From positions 1-56,600 of the forward strand of contig CAJXVM010000027.1 of assembly GCA_913061095.1 (NCBI GenBank): a stretch of 56,600 nt of DNA. The letters are read 5' to 3'. This DNA comes from an uncultured Ignavibacteria bacterium. GTDB taxonomy: Bacteria; Bacteroidota; Ignavibacteria; SZUA-365. A program made the translations under genes and the position numbers. The notes below the pieces were generated by a model. That model was given only the letters and a program-made list of their open reading frames with translations, was not told where the DNA came from and ran no database searches. Shown in pieces: positions 25,163 through 32,036 of this stretch. Numbering within the stretch: the stretch's first letter is position 1; each line of letters opens with the position of its first letter.

Positions 25163-26675
25163 CCTGCTTCTGCCTGAGTTGTTTCTTGAGAATTTTTCCG
25201 CTGTCGCTCACGGGCAGCGCGTCCACGAATTCCACGTATTTCGGGATTTTGAACTTCGCGAGATTGCCGCGGCAGTACGCGAGAATGTCGTCGGCACCTG
25301 CCGACGCCCCATCCGAGAGAACGATGTACGCCTTCCCTACTTCGCCCCAGGTGTCATCCGGAACGCCGATTACCGCCGCGTTCTCCACCTCCGGGTGTGT
25401 GCGCAGGAAGTGCTCGATTTCCGCGGGATACACGTTCTCCGCGCCGCTGATGAACATGTCTTTCTTGCGGTCGACCACGTAGAAATATCCCTCCTCGTCG
25501 CGGCGTACTAGGTCACCGGTATGCAGCCACCCGTCACGAATCGTTTCTGCAGTCGCATCCGGATTGTTCCAGTACCCCGGTGTGCAGACAGGACCGCGCA
25601 GGAGCAGTTCTCCGACTTCCCCGCTCGGAAGATCGTTGTCCGCGTCATCCACGACGCGCGTATCAATATAGAAATTCGGGAAGCCAATCGACCCGATTTT
25701 CCGCACCGCATCCTCCTCGTTGAGGGAAAAGACATTCGGCCCGAACTCTGTGAGTCCGTATCCCTGCCGGATGGGAACGCCCTTCTCCTGCCATGCCCGG
25801 ATCAGTGCGACAGGCATCGGCTCACCACCGACGATGGCGTAGCGGACGCTGTCGAGCGTGACCTCCGCGAAGGCAGGGGTGCGGTACATCATGTCCATCA
25901 TCGTGGGCACACCGAAGAGAACGCTGACGTGGAGTGCATCACAGAGACGCAGCACCTGATCGGGATCGAATTTTTTGAGAAGGACAATGTGCGCGCCGCG
26001 ATGCAGGAAGGGCGTCGTGAGGACGTTCCAGCCGCCGGTATGGAAAAACGGCGCGAATGTGAGCGTGACATCCCACTGCACGATGTTGAGCCGCATGCTC
26101 GTGTTGACGGAATTCCAGAACATCATCCCGTGCGTGATGAGCGCACCCTTCGGTGCTCCGGTTGTGCCGGAGGTGTAGAGAATCATGCACGGCGTGTCGA
26201 AATCCGCCTCCTGCGGAACATGCGCATCGTCGAGCTGTTCGTTAAACATCCTGCTGACGAGGCTGTCGGCACCGTCGAAATACAGCAGGCGTGCATCCGT
26301 CTGCGTCGCCGCCTGTCGCTGCGCATCCAGCGCGGCATCCCCGAAATCCCGCTGCACGATAAACAGCCGTGGCGAGCAGTCCTGCAGGATGTGCGCCACC
26401 TCACGCGGAGCGAGACGGTAATTGACCGGCACCATGATGGCGCCCGTTTTCTGGAGGGCGAAAAACAGGAAGATGTATTCCACCTCGTTCGTGGCCAGCA
26501 CCGCGACGCGTTCGCCGCGTTTGAGGGTGAATTCGTCAATGAACACGCGGGCAAGGCGGTTGATGATGCGGTTGGCCGCCTCCCAGGTGAACGTCCTGCC
26601 GGATTCATGATCGGTGATTGCCGGACGATCCGGGGAATACAGTGCCCAGCGCTCGAACCAGTCGGTGCGGATCAT
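25152..26675 (-). CDS. Acyl-CoA synthetase (AMP-binding)
   Basis: ANL-superfamily ligase of 507 residues activating a carboxylic acid through an acyl-AMP to a CoA thioester. Motifs are complete: MILYTSGTTGAPKG (about 165-177), GYGLTEFGP, HTGDLVRRDEEGYFYVVDRKKDMF, GENVYPAEIE-type A8 and a C-terminal SDSGKILKK with the catalytic Lys. The family covers medium-chain, long-chain and aryl (coumarate-type) ligases; motif reading alone does not decide. It overlaps the symporter gene by 4 bp upstream and the MaoC gene by 11 bp downstream, so the set is translationally coupled. The divergent ammonia-lyase makes an aryl-acrylate substrate worth considering. Confidence 0.92.
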   Translation of the reverse strand: MIRTDWFERWALYSPDRPAITDHESGRTFTWEAANRIINRLARVFIDEFTLKRGERVAVLATNEVEYIFLFFALQKTGAIMVPVNYRLAPREVAHILQDCSPRLFIVQRDFGDAALDAQRQAATQTDARLLYFDGADSLVSRMFNEQLDDAHVPQEADFDTPCMILYTSGTTGAPKGALITHGMMFWNSVNTSMRLNIVQWDVTLTFAPFFHTGGWNVLTTPFLHRGAHIVLLKKFDPDQVLRLCDALHVSVLFGVPTMMDMMYRTPAFAEVTLDSVRYAIVGGEPMPVALIRAWQEKGVPIRQGYGLTEFGPNVFSLNEEDAVRKIGSIGFPNFYIDTRVVDDADNDLPSGEVGELLLRGPVCTPGYWNNPDATAETIRDGWLHTGDLVRRDEEGYFYVVDRKKDMFISGAENVYPAEIEHFLRTHPEVENAAVIGVPDDTWGEVGKAYIVLSDGASAGADDILAYCRGNLAKFKIPKYVEFVDALPVSDSGKILKKQLRQKQDGR

Positions 26676-28156
26676 GTTTCAGCCTCCGTGACGGATCGCC
26701 GCAGGGCGCGTCCACCGAGCATCACGAGCATGCTCGCGATGAGCGCACATGCCGCGGTGACCCCGGGATTGTTGTGATACATGGTTATCTCTCCGTAATA
26801 CATGCCGAAGTGCACGATCAGCGCGGTCAGCGACGCGGTGAAGACGAGCCTGGTCTCGGTGCGCTCGCTGAATATGCCGTAGAGCACGGGAACGAACGTG
26901 GCCGCGAAGAGTCCGTAGACGCCGTTCTGCGCGAAAATCGCCACCGAAAGAGAGGGATTCAGGATCTGCTCCCATGACAGCAGCAGCGTTACGGGAGCGA
27001 GCGCGATGAGGAAGAATTTCGCGTAGCGCAGCGACCTGAGCTTCCACTGCTCCGAAGCGGTGACGCGCTCGGGGAGAATGCCCCGCAGGAAATCATTCGC
27101 AAAGATGGAAGACAGCGCGACCAGAATGCCCTCGAGCGTGGAAAAGCCCGCCGAGAGGATGCCGAGACCGATGACGGCGCGGAGGAATGGGGGGAATTCA
27201 TGGACGATATACGTCGCGACCACGACATCGGGTTCAAGCACTTCGCCACCGAGGGACAGACGTGCGAATATCCCGGTCATGAGGACGGCGAAAAACAGGG
27301 TTGCCACGACGATGGCAGTGCCCAGATACCGGTTGACATCTTTCTCCGTGCGCAGGTAGAGGGACTTGGAGATGATATGCGGCTGCAGGATGATTGCGAT
27401 GCCGATGATGAAATTGGCGGCGAAGACTTCGAACCAGTCCCGGAAAAGCAGGCTGTCGGGATTGACGACCGCACCGTAATGCGGACCGACGGCGGACAGC
27501 CGTTCAAAGAAGCCACCGATACCGTCCGTGAAGTACTCCAGGCCGGAGGCGAGAAAGATGACCGCCACCACGATCATGATGAATGCCTGTATGGTGTTGG
27601 TCATGATATGCGCACTCGCGCCGCCGAGCAGGATATAGCCGAAGGTGAAACCGACCACGACCATGAGGGCTGTTTCGATGCTGAGGCCGAGCGTGCTGCG
27701 GAGGACCATCGAGAGTCCGACGACGATGAGCACGAGAAAGGTAATCTGCAGCAGCGCGAGCAGCGAGAAATACACCTTGAGCATCGGGGCGCCGAAACGG
27801 TCACCGATCCACTGCGGAACGGTGATCACGCGCGTCCGGTCGCCGATGCTGCGGAACTTCTTGCTGAACACGACAAGCGCGATGTATATGCCGAGCGGTG
27901 TGGCCACCGCGTACCCGAGCATACCAGACCAGCCATAGAGATAGATGAGGCCCGGATTGATGACAAACGTCGCGGCACTGGTAAGATTCGCGGCGAGCGA
28001 CAGTCCGACGAAGTACGGACTGACGGTGCGCGTGCCGACCGAGAATGACTCCATCGAACGTGCGCGCGTTCTGCTCCAGATCGCCACACCCGCGATGGCC
28101 GCGGCATAGGCGGAAAAGAATATCCATGCATAGAGAGAACCGTCGGGCATCGTCAC
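26672..28156 (-). CDS. Sodium:solute symporter (SSS family)
   Basis: Integral inner-membrane transporter of 494 residues with about 13 hydrophobic segments. It has SSS-family features: a YFVGLSLAANLTSAATFVINPG region in the first helices and GLGILSAGFSTLEGILVALSSIFANDF in the later core. It should couple sodium entry to solute uptake; family substrates include amino acids, carboxylates and sugars. The coupling with an acyl-CoA ligase (4-bp overlap) favours an organic acid. It lies 7 bp downstream of the KAS III-like gene. A GTG or ATG start a few codons either way would not change the call. Confidence 0.9.
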   Translation of the reverse strand: MTMPDGSLYAWIFFSAYAAAIAGVAIWSRTRARSMESFSVGTRTVSPYFVGLSLAANLTSAATFVINPGLIYLYGWSGMLGYAVATPLGIYIALVVFSKKFRSIGDRTRVITVPQWIGDRFGAPMLKVYFSLLALLQITFLVLIVVGLSMVLRSTLGLSIETALMVVVGFTFGYILLGGASAHIMTNTIQAFIMIVVAVIFLASGLEYFTDGIGGFFERLSAVGPHYGAVVNPDSLLFRDWFEVFAANFIIGIAIILQPHIISKSLYLRTEKDVNRYLGTAIVVATLFFAVLMTGIFARLSLGGEVLEPDVVVATYIVHEFPPFLRAVIGLGILSAGFSTLEGILVALSSIFANDFLRGILPERVTASEQWKLRSLRYAKFFLIALAPVTLLLSWEQILNPSLSVAIFAQNGVYGLFAATFVPVLYGIFSERTETRLVFTASLTALIVHFGMYYGEITMYHNNPGVTAACALIASMLVMLGGRALRRSVTEAET

Positions 28157-28163
28157 TCCGTGA

Positions 28164-29162
28164 TCAGGTGTCGTATGACCATCGCAGCGCCATCGCTGCC
28201 ATCGAAATTCCTCCCCCGGATCCGACGAGCATCACCAGGTCTCCCTTCCGGAGTACATGCGCATCGGCCGCATCCGCGATCGCCATCGGGATGCATGCGC
28301 TGCCGGTGTACGCGTAGCTGTCCATGATATTGTGCGCTCGGTCGGCGGGAACGCCCAGCTCTTCGAGGGTCTGGTTGATGCTGTTGATATTGATCTGCGT
28401 AAAAAAGTACCGTCGCACATCGCCGGGCGAGTGGCCGGTGCGCTCGAGGACGGTGCGGACGAGCCGCGGCCAGTGCTGTGGATTCGTCTCCGGCGGAATT
28501 TTCTTCGCGAAACGCAGCAGCGTGTCCCTGCGATCCACGGCCTCATGCGTCGCCGGCATGTATGTGCCGCCGGCGTAGATGCCCATGTAATCGTGGAAGC
28601 TGCCGTCACCGTAGAGCGTGGAAGCGAGGATGCCCTGTTCGTCTCCGACAGCGCTCACCACGGCGGCACCCGCGCCGTCTGCGAACAGTGTCGCGATTTT
28701 GTAGTCGTCGAAGTCCAGATACTTGCTCATGCCGTAAGCTCCGGCGACAAGGATATGCCGGTACTGCTCATCGGCACGAAGGAACTTCCCTGCGGTATCG
28801 AGTGCCATGACAAACCCCGCACAGGCCGTATTGAGATCAAAGAATCCCGCGTTGTGCGCTCCGAGTTTGTGCTGCACGACAGCCGCGGTAGCCGGAGAGA
28901 TATAATCCGGCGTGTCGGTGGCGACGATGATCAGATCGATGTCCCCCACCCCGATGCCCGCCTCGGCGATGGCATCCAGAGCCGCCGGCACCACGAGATC
29001 GGACGTCGCCTGATCTTCGTCCATGAAATACCGCTGCCGAATATTGCGGTTTTCGCGCAGAAAGTCATCGATATTCTCGCCGTGGCGTTCATCGAAAACC
29101 CTGTTTGGGATCGGCTCCCCCGGCGCGAAGAGCCCGGTTCCCGTAATGGCGGCAGATCTCAT
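28164..29162 (-). CDS. 3-oxoacyl-ACP synthase III-like thiolase-fold enzyme
   Basis: FabH/KAS III-like protein of 332 residues. The active-site Cys114 is in the family motif (NTACAGF), and the thiolase C-terminal GSGGGIS loop is present. Aligned by eye with E. coli FabH, the catalytic His motif (PHQAN) reads FTQIN, so His is Thr255. The GNTSAAS motif reads AYTGSAC, so Asn is Tyr285. A decarboxylating Claisen synthase normally needs both residues, so this may instead be an acyltransferase or catalyse another thioester reaction. The gene overlaps the regulator by 4 bp and precedes the symporter, ligase and hydratase, which points to acyl-CoA or acyl-ACP chemistry. Confidence 0.88.
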   Translation of the reverse strand: MRSAAITGTGLFAPGEPIPNRVFDERHGENIDDFLRENRNIRQRYFMDEDQATSDLVVPAALDAIAEAGIGVGDIDLIIVATDTPDYISPATAAVVQHKLGAHNAGFFDLNTACAGFVMALDTAGKFLRADEQYRHILVAGAYGMSKYLDFDDYKIATLFADGAGAAVVSAVGDEQGILASTLYGDGSFHDYMGIYAGGTYMPATHEAVDRRDTLLRFAKKIPPETNPQHWPRLVRTVLERTGHSPGDVRRYFFTQININSINQTLEELGVPADRAHNIMDSYAYTGSACIPMAIADAADAHVLRKGDLVMLVGSGGGISMAAMALRWSYDT

Positions 29163-29677
29163 CCGTTCTCCTTCCTGTTTGTCAGAATGCTTTCTCCATC
29201 GTCATCCCGGGCGGGACCCGCGAGCCAGCGCGCGGAAAACGCACTGAAGAAAGACTCCATCAGTGTATAAAAGCTGTGCATCGTGCGCAGATGCTCACGC
29301 ATGCCATCCAGTCCCTCGCTCTCCGCGGTCATCTGCAGATACTGCTCGGCGATGGCGCGATTCTTCCGCACGGTCTGCATGTTGCGCAGGTGATTGTGAA
29401 AGAAAACATCCGGATCGACGGCATAATAGTTGCGGCGGTGCTCCTCCCCGCCGACCTTGTGAATCAGTCCCTGATCAGAGAGATGCCGCACGGTTTCAGA
29501 GATGGGACCTTTGCTGCGATCGAGGTCCGCGCAGATGTCGTCAAGCGAGAGCGTCTCCGCGCGCGCGAGCAGCAGTCCGAGAATGAGTCCGTCAAGCCGC
29601 TTCCAGCCATACGAAGCATAGAGATTTCCGAACGCCTCGATGAAATCCCTCTGCACTGGAGCAAGTGGCTGAACCAT
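29159..29677 (-). CDS. GbsR/MarR-family transcriptional regulator
   Basis: Winged-helix DNA-binding protein of 172 residues. The N-terminal part matches GbsR-type MarR relatives (AFGNLYASYGWKRLDGLILGLLL), with the helix-turn-helix at about 40-75 (SLDDICADLDRSKGPISETVRHL) and the wing near LIHKVGGEEHRRNYY. The helical C-terminus would dimerise. It is the first gene of the five-gene minus-strand operon and is divergent from the ammonia-lyase gene. A consensus-like promoter and a dyad at the expected start site lie just upstream, fitting autoregulation. The inducer could be the transported acid or a CoA thioester, by analogy only. Confidence 0.9.
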   Translation of the reverse strand: MVQPLAPVQRDFIEAFGNLYASYGWKRLDGLILGLLLARAETLSLDDICADLDRSKGPISETVRHLSDQGLIHKVGGEEHRRNYYAVDPDVFFHNHLRNMQTVRKNRAIAEQYLQMTAESEGLDGMREHLRTMHSFYTLMESFFSAFSARWLAGPARDDDGESILTNRKENG

Positions 29678-29690
29678 ATTTGTTTTATTT

Positions 29691-29709
29691 GGAATATTGC
29701 AAATTTTCC
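29691..29709 (-). promoter_or_regulatory. Dyad operator candidate for the GbsR-like regulator
   Basis: Minus strand: GGAAAATTTGCAATATTCC. The halves GGAA-N-ATT and AAT-N-TTCC match around a 3-bp centre. It lies just downstream of the -10 element at 29713-29718 and spans the expected transcription start, a typical place for repressor binding. Confidence 0.45.
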
Positions 29710-29712
29710 GAA

Positions 29713-29741
29713 AAAATACATGTTTTTGTGATGCCTGTCAA
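29713..29741 (-). promoter_or_regulatory. Promoter of the regulator/KAS III/symporter operon
   Basis: Minus strand: a perfect TTGACA (29741-29736), 17-bp spacer, TATTTT (29718-29713). The transcript start would be near 29705, leaving a leader of about 28 nt before the regulator ATG at 29677. Confidence 0.65.
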
Positions 29742-29762
29742 GCTCACCGGAGGGAGGCGTTG

Positions 29763-29791
29763 TTGCAAAACGGCTGGGTCAATCGTAGCTT
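29763..29791 (+). promoter_or_regulatory. Promoter candidate for the ammonia-lyase gene
   Basis: TTGCAA (29763-29768), 17-bp spacer, TAGCTT (29786-29791). A start near 29798 gives a leader of about 32 nt before the ATG at 29830. This argues against the upstream in-frame start at 29665 and makes the ATG at 29797 possible only as a leaderless start. Confidence 0.5.
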
Positions 29792-29829
29792 ACAGGATGG
29801 ATTTTTCTGCACCACTCCCTGAAGGAACA

Positions 29830-31365
29830 ATGGAAACGCTCTATCTCGATGGAAACTCACTGACACTGGACGACGTGATGGCCGTGACCGAAGGCAGCGT
29901 GCAGGTGCAGCTGGCGGAAGCGGCACTGCCCCGCATGCAGGCATCCCGCGATCTCGTGGAGGAATGGGTCCGTGACAACAAGGTCATGTACGGCATCACT
30001 ACCGGTTTCGGTGAGTTCAGCAACGTGCACATCGGTGCCGATAAACTCGAACAGCTGCAGCACAATCTGATCGTCAGTCACGCCGTGGGCTGCGGCGATC
30101 CCATCCCCCCCGCCATTACGCGTATCCTGATGCTGCTGCGGGCGAATGCGCTCGCGAAAGGACATTCCGGCATCCGCATCGCCACCGTGCAGCAGCTCCT
30201 CGATATGCTCAACCGTGACATCGTCCCGGTCATCCCCTCGCAGGGATCGGTGGGATCGAGCGGAGACCTGGTGCAGCTGGCGCATCTCGTCTGCGGAATG
30301 ATGGGACTCGAGGAATGCTGGACGGCGGAAGGCGGACGGCGGCCGAGCGCCGAGGCACTGCGCGAGGCAGGACTCGAGCCAGTGCGCCTGAGCGCCAAGG
30401 AGGGGCTGGCACTGATCAACGGCACGCAGATGATGACGGCGTACCTGAGCTACACCGTCGTGCGCGCCCGCGCCCTCTCGCGGCAGGCTGACATCGCGGG
30501 CGCCATGACACTGGAGGGATTGCTCGGAACGACCAATGCATGCGATCCGCAGCTGCATGCCGTGCGGCCACATCCCGGACAGCAGTCGGTCGCACGCAAC
30601 ATCCTGCGCCTGCTCGAAGACAGTGAGATCCGTGAATCCCACCGCGAGGGTCATGACGCGGTGCAGGACGCCTACTCGCTGCGCTGCATCCCCCAGGTCC
30701 ACGGCGCATCGCGCGATGCGATCAGCTATGTCGAAGACGTGCTGCTCCGGGAGATCAACGCGGCGACCGACAATCCGCTGATTTTCCCCGAGACGCGGCA
30801 ACTCATCGAGGGCGGCAATTTCCACGGGCAGCCCGTCGCGCTCGCCGCCGATTTTCTCGGGATCGCCATGGCCGAGCTGGCCAACATCGCGGAGCGCCGG
30901 GTCGAACGCATGGTAAACGGCAAGCTCAGCGGACTGCCCCGTTTCCTGACCGAGAAGGGCGGTCTGAACAGCGGACTTATGATCGCCCAGTACACCGCGG
31001 CATCCCTGGTCTCGGAAAACAAGGTGCTCGCGCATCCCGCAAGTGTGGACTCCATTCCCACCTCCGCCAATCAGGAGGATCACAACAGCATGGGATCCAT
31101 CGGTGCGCGCAAGGCCTGGCAGATCATGCGCAATCTCGAAAACGTGATCGCCGTGGAGTTCATGACGGCCGCGCAGGCGCTGGATTTTCATGGTGACATG
31201 GGCAAGGGCCGCGGGACGGGCATCGCGTACCGGATGATCCGTGACGAGGTCGCGCATCTCGACGCCGACCGGCTACTGCACGACGATCTCCGCAGAATTG
31301 CGCGTCTCGTTGAGAAAAATGCTATCTTGGTATCCATTGAACGTTCCATCGGATCTCTGGAATAA
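29830..31365 (+). CDS. Histidine/aromatic amino acid ammonia-lyase
   Basis: MIO-dependent ammonia-lyase of 511 residues, releasing ammonia from histidine or an aromatic amino acid to give urocanate or a cinnamate-type acid. Visible motifs are YGITTGFG (catalytic Tyr54), NGTQMMTAYLS, AYSLRCIPQVHGA, NPLIF, GGNFHGQPVALAAD and SIPTSANQEDHNSMG. The MIO cofactor tripeptide, usually Ala-Ser-Gly, reads Ser-Ser-Gly (143-145, GSVGSSGDLVQLAH). The selectivity region LIVSHAVG has Ser-His, as in histidine ammonia-lyases, but the Glu of HutH's FHAEP is Gln here. Substrate is therefore uncertain (His, or Tyr/Phe). The start at 29830 follows GAAGGA and gives the family N-terminus. It is divergent from the regulator operon and 28 bp from the CBS gene. 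No other hut genes are present in the window. Confidence 0.88.
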   Translation: METLYLDGNSLTLDDVMAVTEGSVQVQLAEAALPRMQASRDLVEEWVRDNKVMYGITTGFGEFSNVHIGADKLEQLQHNLIVSHAVGCGDPIPPAITRILMLLRANALAKGHSGIRIATVQQLLDMLNRDIVPVIPSQGSVGSSGDLVQLAHLVCGMMGLEECWTAEGGRRPSAEALREAGLEPVRLSAKEGLALINGTQMMTAYLSYTVVRARALSRQADIAGAMTLEGLLGTTNACDPQLHAVRPHPGQQSVARNILRLLEDSEIRESHREGHDAVQDAYSLRCIPQVHGASRDAISYVEDVLLREINAATDNPLIFPETRQLIEGGNFHGQPVALAADFLGIAMAELANIAERRVERMVNGKLSGLPRFLTEKGGLNSGLMIAQYTAASLVSENKVLAHPASVDSIPTSANQEDHNSMGSIGARKAWQIMRNLENVIAVEFMTAAQALDFHGDMGKGRGTGIAYRMIRDEVAHLDADRLLHDDLRRIARLVEKNAILVSIERSIGSLE

Positions 31366-31393
31366 ATTTTCCATCAGCAGGAAAGCGCATGCC

Positions 31394-31975
31394 ATGAGCA
31401 CGGATTCTCCTCACGATATGGCGCTCGATCCAGGCGACGAGCAGAATATTATGGCCCTCGAAGTTTCCGACCTGCGCAGGTCGCTTCGCACACTGATGAA
31501 GCCCGCGATCACGGTCGATATTGACACACCCATCCGCGACGCGGTGCACCTGATGCAGACGAAGCGCATCGGCTGCGTGCTCGTCACCAGCCACCGAAAG
31601 CTGCTCGGCATATTCACGGAACGGGATGTGCTGAAGAAAATACTCGGCAGTTCTTTCGATCTGCGCACGACTCCCACCTCGGAGGTCATGACGATAAATC
31701 CACAGGCGCTCAACGAGAGCGATACCATCGCCTATGCCCTGAACTTCATGGACCTCGGCGGGTACCGGCATATCCCCATCGTCAACGAACTGTTCGAGCC
31801 CGTGGGACTTGTCTCCGTCAAGGATATCGTCTCGTATCTCGTACAGCATTTCGCCGACGAGGTGCTCAACCTTCCGCCCCACCCTCTCACGATCTCAGGT
31901 GAGGACGAAGATATTCCCGTGCCCGAAGACGGGCTCTCGGATGAGGGGCTGGATCACGAGGAAGAGGAAGGCTGA
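31394..31975 (+). CDS. CBS-domain protein
   Basis: Protein of 193 residues with two tandem CBS domains (about 45-100, DAVHLMQTKRIGCVLVTS; and about 110-165, DTIAYALNFMDLGGYRHIPIV) and an acidic C-terminal tail. CBS pairs bind adenosyl ligands (AMP, ATP, SAM) and regulate partner proteins; it has no catalytic domain of its own. The start at 31394 follows AGGAAAG. It is probably co-transcribed with the ammonia-lyase, 28 bp upstream. The partner is not evident. Confidence 0.85.
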   Translation: MSTDSPHDMALDPGDEQNIMALEVSDLRRSLRTLMKPAITVDIDTPIRDAVHLMQTKRIGCVLVTSHRKLLGIFTERDVLKKILGSSFDLRTTPTSEVMTINPQALNESDTIAYALNFMDLGGYRHIPIVNELFEPVGLVSVKDIVSYLVQHFADEVLNLPPHPLTISGEDEDIPVPEDGLSDEGLDHEEEEG

Positions 31976-32013
31976 CAGAACCAGGTAAACACCGTACGGC
32001 ATACTGGCTGTGC

Positions 32014-32036
32014 AGTGCGCACGAATCATGCGCATT
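32014..32036. terminator. Possible bidirectional terminator between convergent genes
   Basis: AGTGCGCA (32014-32021) pairs with TGCGCATT (32029-32036), with one G-T wobble and a 7-nt loop. It lies in the 60-bp gap between the CBS gene and the convergent glycosyltransferase, touching the latter's stop codon. Confidence 0.35.

Noticed and set aside
29665-29829. Upstream start for the ammonia-lyase
   Set aside because: The region before 29830 holds the promoter elements and would encode an extension unlike the family. A start at 29797 remains possible only if the transcript is leaderless.
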